This document shows, one piece after another, positions 1 to 10,990 of a stretch of DNA of 64,000 nucleotides; the stretch's first letter is position 1, and every line of letters starts with the position of its first letter. The DNA comes from Periplaneta americana (lineage: Eukaryota; Arthropoda; Insecta; Blattodea; Blattidae). Made by a program: the position numbers and the translations under genes. The notes beneath the pieces were generated by a model that made no database searches, was not told the origin of the DNA, and worked only from the letters and a program-made list of their open reading frames with translations. The DNA lies in assembly GCF_040183065.1 (NCBI RefSeq), contig NC_091120.1, positions 169,663,488-169,727,487 of the forward strand. The letters run 5' to 3'.

Positions 1-379
1 CCAAGAGTTGGAACTTAAACAGACGATTCTGTCCGACACCAGGATGGGTATCCGGTGTGGCTTAGTGGATAAAGCATCAGCACGTAGAGCTAAAAACCCG
101 GATTCAAATCCCAGTGCCGGAGAGAATTTTTCTCCGTTCCATTACACTTTCATCTTTCAGATTTTGCATTGTTGATTGTCATATATGGAAACGCCCGTCT
201 TTTAATCATAATACAACCAGCAAGAAAAATGTCCTACTATAATATAATAGCTTTATAATGAAATAATATTATTCATACCCAAACGGAGTAGACTGGATAT
301 TCTACATGTAATTTAAATTATCTTTGGATAAAATTAAAAAATACCTAGAAATCAAACATTATTCTCGTTTTCTCCTCAG
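1..379 (+). other. Kr: Intron upstream of the Krüppel 3' exon (3' part)
   Basis: Non-coding, AT-rich sequence ending in a pyrimidine-rich tract and an AG at 378-379, a good splice acceptor. A second AG at 396-397 is a weaker alternative. The intron holds a tRNA-like repeat at 48-150. The donor and upstream exon are outside the window. Confidence 0.7.
48..150 (+). repeat. tRNA-like SINE fragment (family E)
   Basis: A-box-like (GTGGCTTAGTGGATAAAGC) and B-box-like (GATTCAAATCCC) sequences are followed by GCCGGAGAGAATTTTTCTCC, the same tail found at 7260, 14820 and 15340. It is a diverged copy of family E, not a tRNA gene: the anticodon arm does not fold properly. Confidence 0.65.
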
Positions 380-1626
380 GTTCGTCGCCCCCTTCAGAAA
401 TGGCGAGCTGCGGGAAGATCAGCAGCAACCCCGTGGACGCGGTTCCGGGCCGCGACAAAGTATTTACGTGCTCGACATGCAACCGTTCGTTCGGGTACAA
501 ACACGTGCTGCAAAACCATGAAAGGACTCATACCGGAGAAAAACCGTTCCGATGTGCCGTGTGCCAGAAGCGATTCACTCGCGACCACCATCTCAAGACA
601 CATATGAGACTTCACACAGGCGAGAAACCGTACGAGTGCTCGCACTGCGACCGACAGTTCGTGCAAGTGGCCAACCTGCGCCGCCACCTCCGTGTCCATA
701 CCGGCGAACGTCCCTACGCCTGTGAACTGTGTCCGTCCAAGTTCTCAGACTCGAACCAGCTTAAAGCGCACACGCTGATACACAAAGGTGAGAAACCGTT
801 TGAATGCTTCCGTTGCCAAGGTAGATTCAGGCGTCGACACCATCTGATGCACCACAAGTGTCCTAGTAAAGAAGACCCTGCTGTCATCATGTCGGGTCTG
901 GAGGACAGCGGAAGACAGAAGTCGCCTGATCATGTAATCGAGGATACGAGTATTTCGCTTCTCGAAAAGTATCAATCTGTGGGTCAGAAGTACTCTTCCA
1001 AAGAGGAGGCCTGTGACAGAGACGACGACGATGTTGTCGAGTCGAAACACTCAAGAAGAACTAGGATAGTCAGTTCTCTACAAAACATAGGAACCAGAAT
1101 GTTAAAGAAGGAATTAGAGAACGGAGACATGGATGTAGAAGAGGAAGAGGAGGAGGACGAAGGGGTAGAGGATGTTGACGACTTGGTAAATTCTCGTCGG
1201 AATGGTATGATCCTCGCTCACAACAACAACGGATCGGTCCTGGAGAAGAAGAGCAGAATACGGAAACCTCAGGAAATACGTCACTTCATCCGGCCAAGCC
1301 CGTCCCTGACGTCAACTCCTGCACCGATGATTGTGACGAATCCCCTGCCCATCCCATCAGCAGTACCCTTTGTGCCGGTACAAGACGAGCCCGAAGACCT
1401 CTCGATGAGTACCGGAACACACCGCAAAGTGTACAGGAGTGACAACAACAACCACAGTCACTCGCATAGCAGCGGAGACTCCCCATTGTCGCGATCCCCA
1501 TCGTCGGAGGCGGATGACGATGTGGAAGAGCTGAATGCGAAGTTGTTTTTCCAGAGTCGCCACCCCAAGTACAGGCGCCACCTGCCGCATCTCGAAAGAA
1601 GCAATGGCGCGGCGCCCATTTCCTAG
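380..1626 (+). CDS. Kr: Krüppel zinc-finger transcription factor, 3' exon
   Basis: Gap-gene transcription factor that binds DNA in the nucleus and mainly represses other segmentation genes. Numbering from the ATG at 400, four C2H2 fingers lie at residues 24-44, 52-72, 80-100 and 108-128, joined by TGEKPF/TGERPY-type linkers. A fifth, C2HC-like finger lies at 136-154 (C136, C139, H152, C154). Fingers and linkers match insect Krüppel closely, including [20 protein letters not shown] and [20 protein letters not shown]. Downstream are an acidic run (~243-262), a conserved [12 protein letters not shown] block (288-299) and PEDLSM (331-336), the CtBP-type P-x-D-L-S motif of Krüppel. The reading frame is open from the acceptor at 379 into the ATG (phase 1: partial codon, then S-S-P-P-S-E), so the ATG at 400 is probably internal and the true N terminus is in an exon outside the window. 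The stop is TAG at 1624-1626. Paralogous Kr-h1 is unlikely, given the finger sequences and the PEDLSM tail. Confidence 0.95.
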
Positions 1627-2305
1627 TTTCTGGTAAGCCAGATCCTATCTGATAATCAACTACGGGTATGTACCAAATGGTATATAGTCATAATTTAAGT
1701 ATATAAATATATTGTAATGTATAAGAAAATATGTGGGCATTCTTTTATATCAAAGCTATTATGTAGTGAAAATTAGATATTTATTCTGCAAGTTGCTTTA
1801 ATTACACATACAACTGCTCGTGGACCGACGCATACAAGTCCGAAGTCACATATTTTTACATATCACCGTCTCAAATAATCAGTTCCTCTGACAGTTTAAG
1901 GGACTCTCACTGGTTTACATGCTGTTATTATTTTAAAATAGCCAACAATTTTTAAGGCTACTTTTCATTTGGCATGCGCTGTACTGTAACAAAAGCCATT
2001 GTGTTGAAAGGTACACAGAAAATATGTCACAAATGTTGAGCACTAAAAGTCACTTTATTAAAATTACAGTCACATGGAATTGTATAAAAATATAATAATT
2101 ATTATAACTTCATCGAACACGCATGCTTTTACTCAGGCCTACTAATTCTAAAGAATGTGCAAAGTTATGTATTTTTGCGTCAACTCCAAAAGAATGAAAG
2201 GAATTTTAATCTAAAATATTAATGATTTCAAACGACAGAGCCAGAAAAAAGTGTCAAATAACGTATATAAACAGTGCCTTAACAATAAATTATATTCATA
2301 TCAAA
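1627..2305 (+). other. Kr: Probable Krüppel 3' UTR
   Basis: AT-rich sequence directly after the stop with no repeat similarity that I can see. The first canonical AATAAA is at 2284-2289, so cleavage near 2300 is plausible. The end is inferred; an earlier non-canonical signal could be used. Confidence 0.4.
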
Positions 2306-2370
2306 AGATGACTAAAGTGAAGCATAAATAGTTCACTGGCTCGTAATACAAGCATTACGTATTTATGGCT

Positions 2371-2580
2371 TGTAGAGAGCCCGTAGGTTCATTGCCGCTG
2401 TCACATTACTAACGCTCCCTATCCTGAGCAACATTAATCCAGTCTCTACCAACATATCCCACCTTAGTCCATTTTAATATTATCCTCCCACCTACGTCTC
2501 GACTTTCCCGAAGGTCTTTTTCCCTCCGGCCTCCCAACTAACATTCTATATGCATTTCTAGATTCGCCCATACGTGCGTA
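2371..2580 (-). mobile_element. LINE 3'-end fragment (LINE-1 type of this window)
   Basis: The minus strand matches the better preserved LINE C-terminal pieces at 44390-44697 and 62985-63440, for example the blocks reading GKRPLGR.RRRWEDNIKMDL there. This copy is short, diverged and frameshifted. The (AAGT)n tail seen at 44.3 kb is absent. Confidence 0.7.
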
Positions 2581-3659
2581 ATATAAGCATTACACTCGTA
2601 AAACATGACAGCAGAAACAATTCTAGTATTTTAACGATTCCTTCGTATAATGCAGGAAGTTGAAACCTTTTAAGGGTGGGTGGGTAAAAAAAAGGTTTCT
2701 TTTTTCTGGCTACGTACATTGGGAAGAAAGACCAATGGTGTGGGTCAGAACGCCACTTGGACTTGTTTACGCCATCAGAACCTAAACCAAACCCCCAGAG
2801 GTAACAAAAAAAAAGTTTAGGTAAGAAAAGAGAAGAACCAAGCCCAATTCATAACATTCCTTTCCAAGTATTCTTTCTATGAAAAATAACAGCCCCATTT
2901 TCATCCTTACTACATAATTTTCTGCCGAACTATTCCTTCTATTCACCCAACCTGCTGAATTTGAAACTTACAAGCCTTCACATAGTAATGGTTGGCTAAT
3001 ATCTGCTCAGTAATCCTAACCAGACCTCACGAGGAAGGATGAAGAGTTCGTTGAACTTGTCTCTTCTGTATAGTGGAATGAGGAAAGCCTTCAAGTGCCT
3101 TTCGAAAAAAAAAGTAAATCTACCTTCTCTCCTTGCGCAAACCTTCTTTTTGACATACTAGCAACAAAATATTCATCCCTCTGACTGACGCCACCACCCT
3201 CCACCTTCTGTCTCTCTTTTTCCCTCTGCACCCCTTCAAAATATTCTTGGTTATAAAAAGGTCTCTTCCCTTATGCTTCCTAGGACCTGGCAGTAATATC
3301 AAATTACCAGAATGGCGGTTTGAATAACAAGTATCCGGAGAAGTAAACAAGTAGCTACAACAGCAGCAGTAGATCTTTCTCACATATCGATCACCTTGCA
3401 AAGTGAATATTTATATCTGAACAGAGTAGAGTGATAAACTGATAATCATCGTTTCATTTTACATGCGATAAAGTTCTACCTTTGACGTTAGATTATGGTA
3501 GACTGAACAAAAGACAATTATAAGACGTTATTCTGAAATCTCATATTAAAAGTTTGATATTACGAAAGCCAAGATATCACACCAACAAATATTCAATTTC
3601 AGATCAAAATTTAATGGTCTCTAAGTTTACTGTGGATAGTGAGCTATAGAGGAATACGA
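2581..3659. other. No gene or repeat recognised
   Basis: About 1.1 kb of AT-rich sequence. Only homopolymer runs stand out (2687-2705, 2806-2814). Short open frames here, such as 3120-3401 on the minus strand, have no coding look. Confidence 0.5.
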
Positions 3660-3960
3660 GAATGACGATTTTCAAGAAGTTTTTTCTCCCCCGAGAAGCG
3701 TACTACGGTTTCTCAGATTTCCATCTCAATACTACATCCAGTTGAAATGGTTATTGAAATGGAAAGTGATGGAATGATGGAAGGATATGGGAGAACCCCG
3801 AGAAAACCCCTCAGGAACCTCGGCATTATCTATTTCAAAATAAGAGTGCCATTGCCGGGATATCATCATGGTTCCACAATCATACAATTCAGTGCGTTGC
3901 TGAATTGCGAAAACGACTTTCAAGGCGTTGAAATTCCGAAATCATAGCGACCATTCTCCA
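3660..3960. repeat. Dispersed SINE-like repeat (family F relative)
   Basis: Contains AGAACCCCGAGAAAACCCCT followed by a Cys-free, GC-richer block that recurs in diverged form at 21085-21300. That phrase also resembles the body of the family F SINEs at 31.3, 34.7 and 36.0 kb. The tRNA-like head is not visible here. Confidence 0.45.
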
Positions 3961-3974
3961 GAGACTACAGATTA

Positions 3975-5550
3975 TTAAGGGGGAAGGTGCACCATTGGCC
4001 TGCAAAAATTTAGCGAAATTTATTTTTTTTATCTCTCAACTACTATAAAATCTAAATGAACAAAACTTTTTATTCTTAATATACATACATTACACTTTAT
4101 AAAACACTATTCATAATATTAAAATAGCTAATAAATACCTGTAAAAATAATATAAAATTTGCGTATTTTTTTACAACCGTAAAGCATTTACATAATAAAA
4201 TATACAATTAATCAAATACCTGCACGATTCTTTTAATAGAAAGTTTTAAGACCTACATCAACAACATAGTCTATGATCTCTTACCTATTCATTCAAGAAT
4301 TTTTTTTCTTAATCGTTACCTTCAATATTAAATTTTCTAAAAAATGTTATTAAGGAAAAAATATTTCCTAAAGGAATAGGTGAAAGATCCCAGACTATGT
4401 TGTTGATGTAGGTTTTTAAAATATTACTGTAAAAAATTGTGCAGATATTTAATTAATTGTATATTTTATTATGGAAAGGAACAACTGGATAATACGCATG
4501 GTAGAGCAATGTCGATAGTCGACTTTACTCGCTGGCCACTAATCACCGGGCCGTACCGAGCCATGTCGAACAAAAGACAATCGAAATGGTGGTAGTAAAA
4601 TTCACGACTATATTCTCAAATAAATCACTCCATTAGTCAGGTGCAAGATTTATGCAGTACAACGACGATGTTTTGAATGCACCAAAGGAAAAGGCATATG
4701 TAGTAAGATGTTAAAGTAGGTTATGACAACGAAATAAAAGGAAAAAAGGTGTGTTTCACAGAATATGATTTAAATAACTGAAAGTAAATTTCCGGTTAAT
4801 GTTCGCCAAAGCGTTAAGTACGTAATTATGACCGCGTTGCAGTTTTATTTCTGGCCTAGAGAAAATACCTAGCCTTTTACGAAAAAAAAAAAAAAAATTA
4901 GGAGCCATGAAATTATTCACCGCTTTAATTATGTTATTGTTTATCGATATTATGAAACAAAAACTGTCATAAAGTCCATACCGACTAGAAACATCGATAC
5001 CGAAGAGATAAACCCATTCGGCTGTGATGAAACAAAAGAAAATGCGAGAGAGATTTTAATTCGAGATAAAATGGACACAAAAGTTTGATGACCATATTGT
5101 TAGTAACTGGAGATCGCTTGTAAGATCTGTCTTAATCTTCTTTGCAGAAATGTCGTCCAAACGAATTGGTGGTCCAGGGGAAAATCATTGAAATAGATGA
5201 GAGTAACAGTGGTGCTATCTCTCAGTAATGTTTAGAACGAAAGAGAAAGAGAGAAAAAGATACAAATTTCTCCTTCTAACGACACACAGACCAAAGTCAT
5301 GTTCTTATATTGGCAACATTGTGTATTTAGTTAAATTTGGTCGTAACTGTAACGGCACGGTTCAAAGCGACCGTGCTAATTCTCCAGTTTAGCGTAATAA
5401 ATCTAATAATGTTTCATAAAGTGTAATGTAGGCCTATGTATATTAAGAATGAAACCTTTTGTTCATTTATCTTTTATAGTAAGCTGAGAAATAAAAATAA
5501 TTAATTTTACTAAATTTTTGCAGGCCAAAGGTGTATCTCCCCTCCCTTAA
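3975..5550. mobile_element. TTAA-bounded element with ~120 bp terminal inverted repeats
   Basis: Starts TTAAGGGGGAAGGTGCACCA and ends with the diverged reverse complement finishing CCTCCCTTAA. The terminal inverted repeats extend about 120 bp (to ~4100 and from ~5410), with shared CTGCAAAAATTTAG and TTCTTAATATACATA. TTAA ends fit piggyBac-type insertion (inference). No transposase is visible inside. The element hosts a separate foldback at 4191-4473. A hairpin-forming central region and 900 bp of unrecognised sequence make up the rest. Confidence 0.75.
4191..4473. repeat. Foldback repeat nested in the TTAA element
   Basis: Two ~100 bp arms (4191-4290 and 4374-4473) are reverse complements with few mismatches, sharing CCTACATCAACAACATAGTC. 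They are separated by ~83 bp of AT-rich spacer. It is either a MITE or an inner inverted duplication of the host element. Confidence 0.75.
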
Positions 5551-7164
5551 GGGCGAAAATAATTTCTAGCATGATTTTCATCGGAAGGGAGGCAAAGTAC
5601 TAACTCCTGTATAGTAGACATATAATACGTAAATGGAAGCTACTTCTGAATGAAATTATCCAAAGCAGAGTTTTCTTTTCTTACTTACATCAACATATTT
5701 CAACCTTTCCATTTTAATCACCATTCCCGACTAATACCTTATCAACAGAACTAATGGACTACCATTTCAAATATCCCATCTCAGAATACAACTCCACCCT
5801 TCCAAATTAGCAGAAGACAGCAAAGAATCCAACAAATCGGCCACTTTCCCATCAACGTAACACACAATTTTACAAATAAAATTAGAAATATTATGTAACT
5901 TACATATGCGAGTTGTTACTTCAGAGGACAACGCTATGACATAAATAATCCCTCTTCTAAAAAAGATCAGCAAGAACTCGTTTTTGTGATGAAAAGTGAT
6001 GCGAAGCAACAAAAATAAAGTACAAACTTTCCGTCTGGTCATTTGTAACTTTTATAAGGTTGATTTTGTATGTAAAGTAATCGGTAACATTATTAGCTTC
6101 CTTACATAGGAAAGTATTGCAATCTAGAATAAAACAATTAAACTTGTTAGGATACCTGTACCTAAAGAACAGACAAAAAGAAAGCATGTTGTTATTGTCA
6201 CTTGATATTAATTCAAGAGAAAAAAATTATGCACATTCCATGTAACTGATGTTCAATTTATGTAACTTTAAAAAAAGTTTCATATAATTTATACAAAAAA
6301 AGTTTTGTCAGCTTTTATTTCCCCTTCTTGGAAATTATAATGCAACAAAGAAGTCAATCTGTGGCTCTTGTAATTCTTTTGACATTTTTTCTATGTATTC
6401 TCGAATTCTATTGTACCAAAAGAACCTCACGTGAGTCCCTTAAATTGTCACACAGTATCAGATTTCTATTTCATGTAATTTGATACGTGTAACATGCTGT
6501 GGTAAGCTTACCTAAGATATATTTTTACAAGGACTACCTCAAATACTGACGATGTTATAGTCAATCAGAAGTGATTGTTATTTCTAGTGCTACGGTTTTA
6601 TAAGAACTGCAAACGTTACAGTCTGTTATTATTCTCAAAGATCTCGTTATATTTGTTCAAGTACTTTTTATTTAGTTTTACGTATATGGAAGAATTGCCA
6701 TAATTTTCTTTTACCTTTTAGTCATTTTCAGTTCAGGGATTTTTAGCTTTTAATATTTTACTTAGTTTTCAATATATTTCAATAGAGAGAAAGCATATAT
6801 ATACATATTTTAATATACAAATACAAGAAACATTCAATTCCAATAAATATTAATGGAGTTAAGTTTGGTAGTGGGGTAACTTTCACTTGAGAATTTTTGT
6901 GATGTTCACGTATTTCCTATTGCAAGAGTGTATATTGTCACGAGGTAAAAGTATTATTGCGTCTTGGATCTTTTATATGAAAAATGGAATTTTGTACTTT
7001 TAATGTAGCCTATGTATGTGCACGACTACCACAACATGGTAATTGAACAAAGTGTAAATTTTTGTTTTAAGACAGAGTTGCCCAACTTACTAACAGTAAA
7101 ATCAAACGTATATAGAAATCTAAACTCCAGAAATCCATTCTCGAGTTATCAGAGACGAGACACG
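5551..7164. other. No gene or repeat recognised
   Basis: 1.6 kb of AT-rich sequence. Small open frames (5767-6042 and 5957-6187, minus) overlap each other in different frames and show no domain. Nothing supportable. Confidence 0.5.
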
Positions 7165-7290
7165 CGTGAATTCGATCCGATGCTGTGGATTGAACTTAGG
7201 CGTAGCTCAGTGATTAGGGCGCTTGGTACGTAGAACCAAGGACCCCAGTTCGATCCCCGGCGCCGGAGCGAATTTTTCTCCTCTAATAAC
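7155..7290 (+). repeat. tRNA-derived SINE (family E)
   Basis: The tRNA-like head GGCGTAGCTCAGTGATTAGG and B box GTTCGATCCCCGG are followed by CGCCGGAGCGAATTTTTCTC. The leader GATGCTGTGGATTGAA upstream also precedes the copies at 14.9 and 15.2 kb, so the repeated unit is longer than the tRNA head. The anticodon loop is oversized, so this is not a working tRNA. Confidence 0.8.
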
Positions 7291-8035
7291 TATTATTATC
7301 ATAACAGATATATTCTATAGGACCAAAAATCTTTACGTAAAAGAGAAAGAGTTCCTTAAGTTCGCACACTAAAAGTTATTGACGGCATCCGTCAAAGGAT
7401 TATTCGAAGTCCAAAGAGCTACTTTTAACATTTTCTATGAAAGGTGAGTCCTTCACAGCACTTCGCTGCTGTATTTTCTCTATACTTACGCGGGCTACTT
7501 TTATCTGCATCACTATGTCATAACATAGAAGTCTATACACATCCTGAATGTGACATAGATTCGCTATTCGCTGCTTTGTTTCCGTCCAGGAAGAAATTTT
7601 TCGTCCAAAAACTAACGTGCGCAGGAGGTTTTGGTTCCAGAGGAAAATATGATAAGCACTGTATCGCTGAGGACTGATTTGTTATCTCTTAACTTTATGC
7701 AAATATACATATTTATGTATTTTCACTTTATAAAATATCAGACGGATATAGTAGGCCTAACGCCTATTTCATGAAGACTTAATAAAAATCGTCAACTGAA
7801 ATTCTATTTTTAGAGCAAAGTTATTAGTTGGACAGCTCTGTCTTAAAAACAATAAGATATATTTGATTAAGTAACAGAATTTTCTCCATGAAGCAATAAC
7901 ACATGGAGAGGTTAGTAATTATTGTAAGTCAAAATAGGCTATACCACAAATAAGTCACTGCATTATGTCGTTAAGAAGCAGTTACACATTCATGGTTGCT
8001 GTCTAAAATATTACAAATATTTCAGTGTCTCAAAC
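7291..8035. other. No gene recognised
   Basis: AT-rich. The open frame at 7444-7677 shows no known domain. A 21 bp sequence at 8036-8056 recurs once at 10209-10229, just beyond the inverted-arm composite. Confidence 0.45.
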
Positions 8036-8090
8036 AAGGTATGAAATTTTCATTTTGTTGGAGTGTAGACCGATAAGCAGGGTACAAATG

Positions 8091-10207
8091 GATATAGATT
8101 AAATGAGACCGTCAAATGCTTATCTACTAATATAATATTAAATAATATGTTACAATTTATACAACATGAACGTTTTCGGCATCATTTTGTGCCATCTTCA
8201 GATGTTAAAATAGTCTTTGTACATACTTAATATGTGCTAACAGTGGTGAAACATGAGTGACACGCGACATAATCATTGGGCACAGCTGTTGGTTATACAC
8301 TATCATTTCGTAATGGATTAAACACTGAGTAAATGGAACAACTGGACCAGATCTGTAAAACTTAAGTATTAAAACACTTGCAAATAATGCTTGGTAAATT
8401 ATCATTAATCACTTAGTTGACATGTTTGAAAACACATTAAAACAATTAAAACTCTGCGTCTGTAGTGATTATGCTATGTGGATTTCAGCCATTAGTAGAC
8501 TTCGTTGAATTGCCACACGCAGCATGCAATCAGGTTGCCGATGTATGTAGTATAGAGGAGATGAGCGACCGCTCGGTCTCATAGTATAAGCAGTTCATGT
8601 TAAGAGTTGTGACCGGTCCAAATAGATAGAGCAGCTACAGCTAATGTATACCTATGTAAGCACTTGTTTTTGCATTACTGTGGTTGGAATAGTCAAAGCT
8701 TAACATTTGTTCAGTGCAGACAATAATTCAATCAAACACACTACAATGAGAGTGTTGCTGTTCCAAACAATTGCCCCTGGAATACCCTTACCCCCGCAGC
8801 CAGTCTTGACCCTTTGGAAAACGTGGTTGGATGCTGTTAATTATTATGCAGAATATAAAGGAAAAACAATGGAGGTAATTGATGCATTGGATAGCACAGA
8901 CAGTTCCGCTGTTGCAGCTATAAAATCATTGCCTTCTGAACAGCTATTGGAAGATATTCTGTTCATTGATTCTAATTTTAAAATCGTGTCCAAATGCATC
9001 ATCCTGTTAGAATCGTCTAAACTACAACTCTCAGACGCCCTTAATATAGTGGATTAAGTATCACAAACCGTTATCCAAAATAACAATTCACTAATTTCAG
9101 AAAAAGTGAAATGTAAGTTGAGAAACATTATTGCTAAAAATTATGCCTACTTACAACTTCGTATTATAAATTATGTACTATCAGGTCACGACAAGATGTC
9201 TGAAATTGGTGTACTAAAAAGTAGTGACTTCCCGTTCTTCAAATATGCACGTATTACATAGTGTTGAACGTACATTTTCCCAATATAAAAACTGTTTGAG
9301 TGACCATCGGAGGAGGTTCATTTTGCACTCGCTCAAAATGTACGTAACTCTTCACTGCAATACACATATTCAAGGATGATGTGAGTATATTACATTAAAT
9401 TTTAAGAGTTAATATATCTCACTACAAAATAATTGTGTATTTACATGTTTAGACATTTGCTACTTCAATGATCATTCATTATATTTCTTGAATGCAGGAT
9501 ACAGGTTTTATTGTAACCGCAGTATACTGCTCAGTGTTTACATCAGAAGCATACTTCAGCCTTTGCACGCCCCGTTCTCATACAGTCTATACCGCGTGCG
9601 TAGTAAACCTTACGATTCTCGTGACAATTCCACGAAGTCTAGCCATTAGCAATTCGTTGGAGTGCTGTGATGTTAATATTTAGTCTCAGCTTGCCATGGT
9701 TGTGTATGAACAGATTTCGAGTTCTCACTTTCCGTAGTTGAGATAGCCGGACATTAGAAACATAAGTTGCTAATGGCTGAAATCCACATAGCATAATCAC
9801 TACAGACGCAGAGTTTTAATTGTTTTAATGTGTTTTTAAACATGTCAACTAAGTGATTAATGATAATTTACCAAGCATTATTTGCAAGTGTTTTAATACT
9901 CAAGTTTTACAGATCTGGTCCAGTTGTTCCATTTACTCAGTGTTTAATCCATTACGAAATGATAGTGTATAACCAACAGCTGTGTGGACATAATATCACA
10001 TAAGTTCATTTAAATCGTACACAATGATTATGTCGCGTGTCACTCATGTTTCACCACTGTTAGCATATATTAAGCATGTACAAAGACTTTTAACATCTGA
10101 AGATGGCACAAAATGATGCCGAAAACGTTCATGTTGTATAAACTGTAAGATATTATTTAATATTATATTAGTAGATAAGCATTTGACGGTCCCATTTAAT
10201 CTGTATC
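8091..10207. mobile_element. Composite element with ~400 bp inverted arms around a hAT relic
   Basis: Left arm 8091-8496 and right arm 9770-10207 are inverted copies with high identity. The right arm has about 33 extra bases near 9985-10020. Between the arms lies a broken hAT transposase (8707-9379). No clean 8 bp duplication is seen at the ends; instead AAGGTATGAAA-x-TTTCATTTT is present at 8036-8056 and 10209-10229, offset by ~33 bp on the left. It may be a long-TIR hAT, or an inverted repeat of another element captured around hAT sequence. Confidence 0.75.
8707..9379 (+). pseudogene. hAT-family transposase, C-terminal part, broken
   Basis: The frame from about 8795 encodes a helical segment typical of hAT transposases just before the dimerisation region. 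It is cut by a stop at 9055-9057, continues in the same frame, then is frameshifted near 9260. After the shift comes SVERTFSQYKN followed by LSDHRRRF, the hAT C-terminal dimerisation signature, and a stop near 9377. The N-terminal zinc finger and most of the catalytic core are missing. The protein would have bound TIRs in the nucleus and moved hAT DNA; this copy cannot. It lies between the arms of the 8091-10207 composite. Confidence 0.75.
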
Positions 10208-10529
10208 TAAGGTATGAAAGTTTCATTTTCAGGAAACAACTTTATAATCCATTACACATATCTTTGTAAATTAAGTTGACAGAATTGCTAATTTATTGAA
10301 TAGTTACTACAAGAAATAACTTATTATGTTGTAATTACAGGAATTTATAATACATTGACGCAAGACACAAATATATATTTACTGTACTTATTTGATCATG
10401 ATTATTTAACAGGAAATAACTCTGCATGTTACTTGTTACGGCTGTGAAAAACTCTTTGCAACAGCATTTTGATTAAAATAGCCGTGCATATTTTTCTTCA
10501 AAAAACGTTTCAGTATTGAACAATGTGTC
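10208..10529. other. No gene recognised
   Basis: About 320 bp of AT-rich sequence between two transposon relics. Apart from the short flanking repeat at 10209-10229 nothing is recognised. Confidence 0.4.
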
Positions 10530-10985
10530 CACGAAAAGTTTCTCCGAGGATTTAAAATGGCGTGGTTATCAAAATGGTTTAACTTTTCAGCTTTTTATCT
10601 CCTTAAAAATAAAATTCTTCTCATTTTTTCAAGGAGACGACGCAAGAATGAGTGTTCGTATTTCGAATTTCTCCATTTGAATCTAGGATCTAGATACAGA
10701 TTTAATTAGATACATGTGTTTTAATATGGCTTTCAGTAAAACTCTAAAATTTACCTTAATTAACCTTGCTACACCTCACTATGGCACTTTCGTAGTGCAG
10801 AAAACATTTTCTCGCAATGTCCGGAGGAGCTTGTCAGGATGTATAAACGCAACTGTATCCGCGAAACGAGTCTTCAGGCCATCAAAGTTGGGAATTACCG
10901 TTTCTAAACGGTGGTTTTGACATAATCTCACGCCAAGAAGTCCGGAAAACGTGGAGGCCACGCGAATACACTTTATATGCCGATG
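10530..10985 (-). pseudogene. Tc1/mariner-like transposase C-terminal relic
   Basis: On the minus strand the frame near 10940-10985 reads WPPRFPDF, resembling the WPPRSPDL motif that precedes the last catalytic residue in Tc-like transposases. The downstream frame (to 10779) reads like the usual C-terminal tail, with FDGLKTRF and DKLLRTLREN. Stops and a frameshift separate these parts. The relic may belong to the same family as 22208-22717. Degenerate, so assignment is by motif only. Confidence 0.5.
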
Positions 10986-10990
10986 TATTT

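Noticed and set aside
394-699. Antisense open frames over the Krüppel exon (also 745-1050, 1286-1590 and + frame 324-521)
   Set aside because: Shadows of the real coding exon in other frames.
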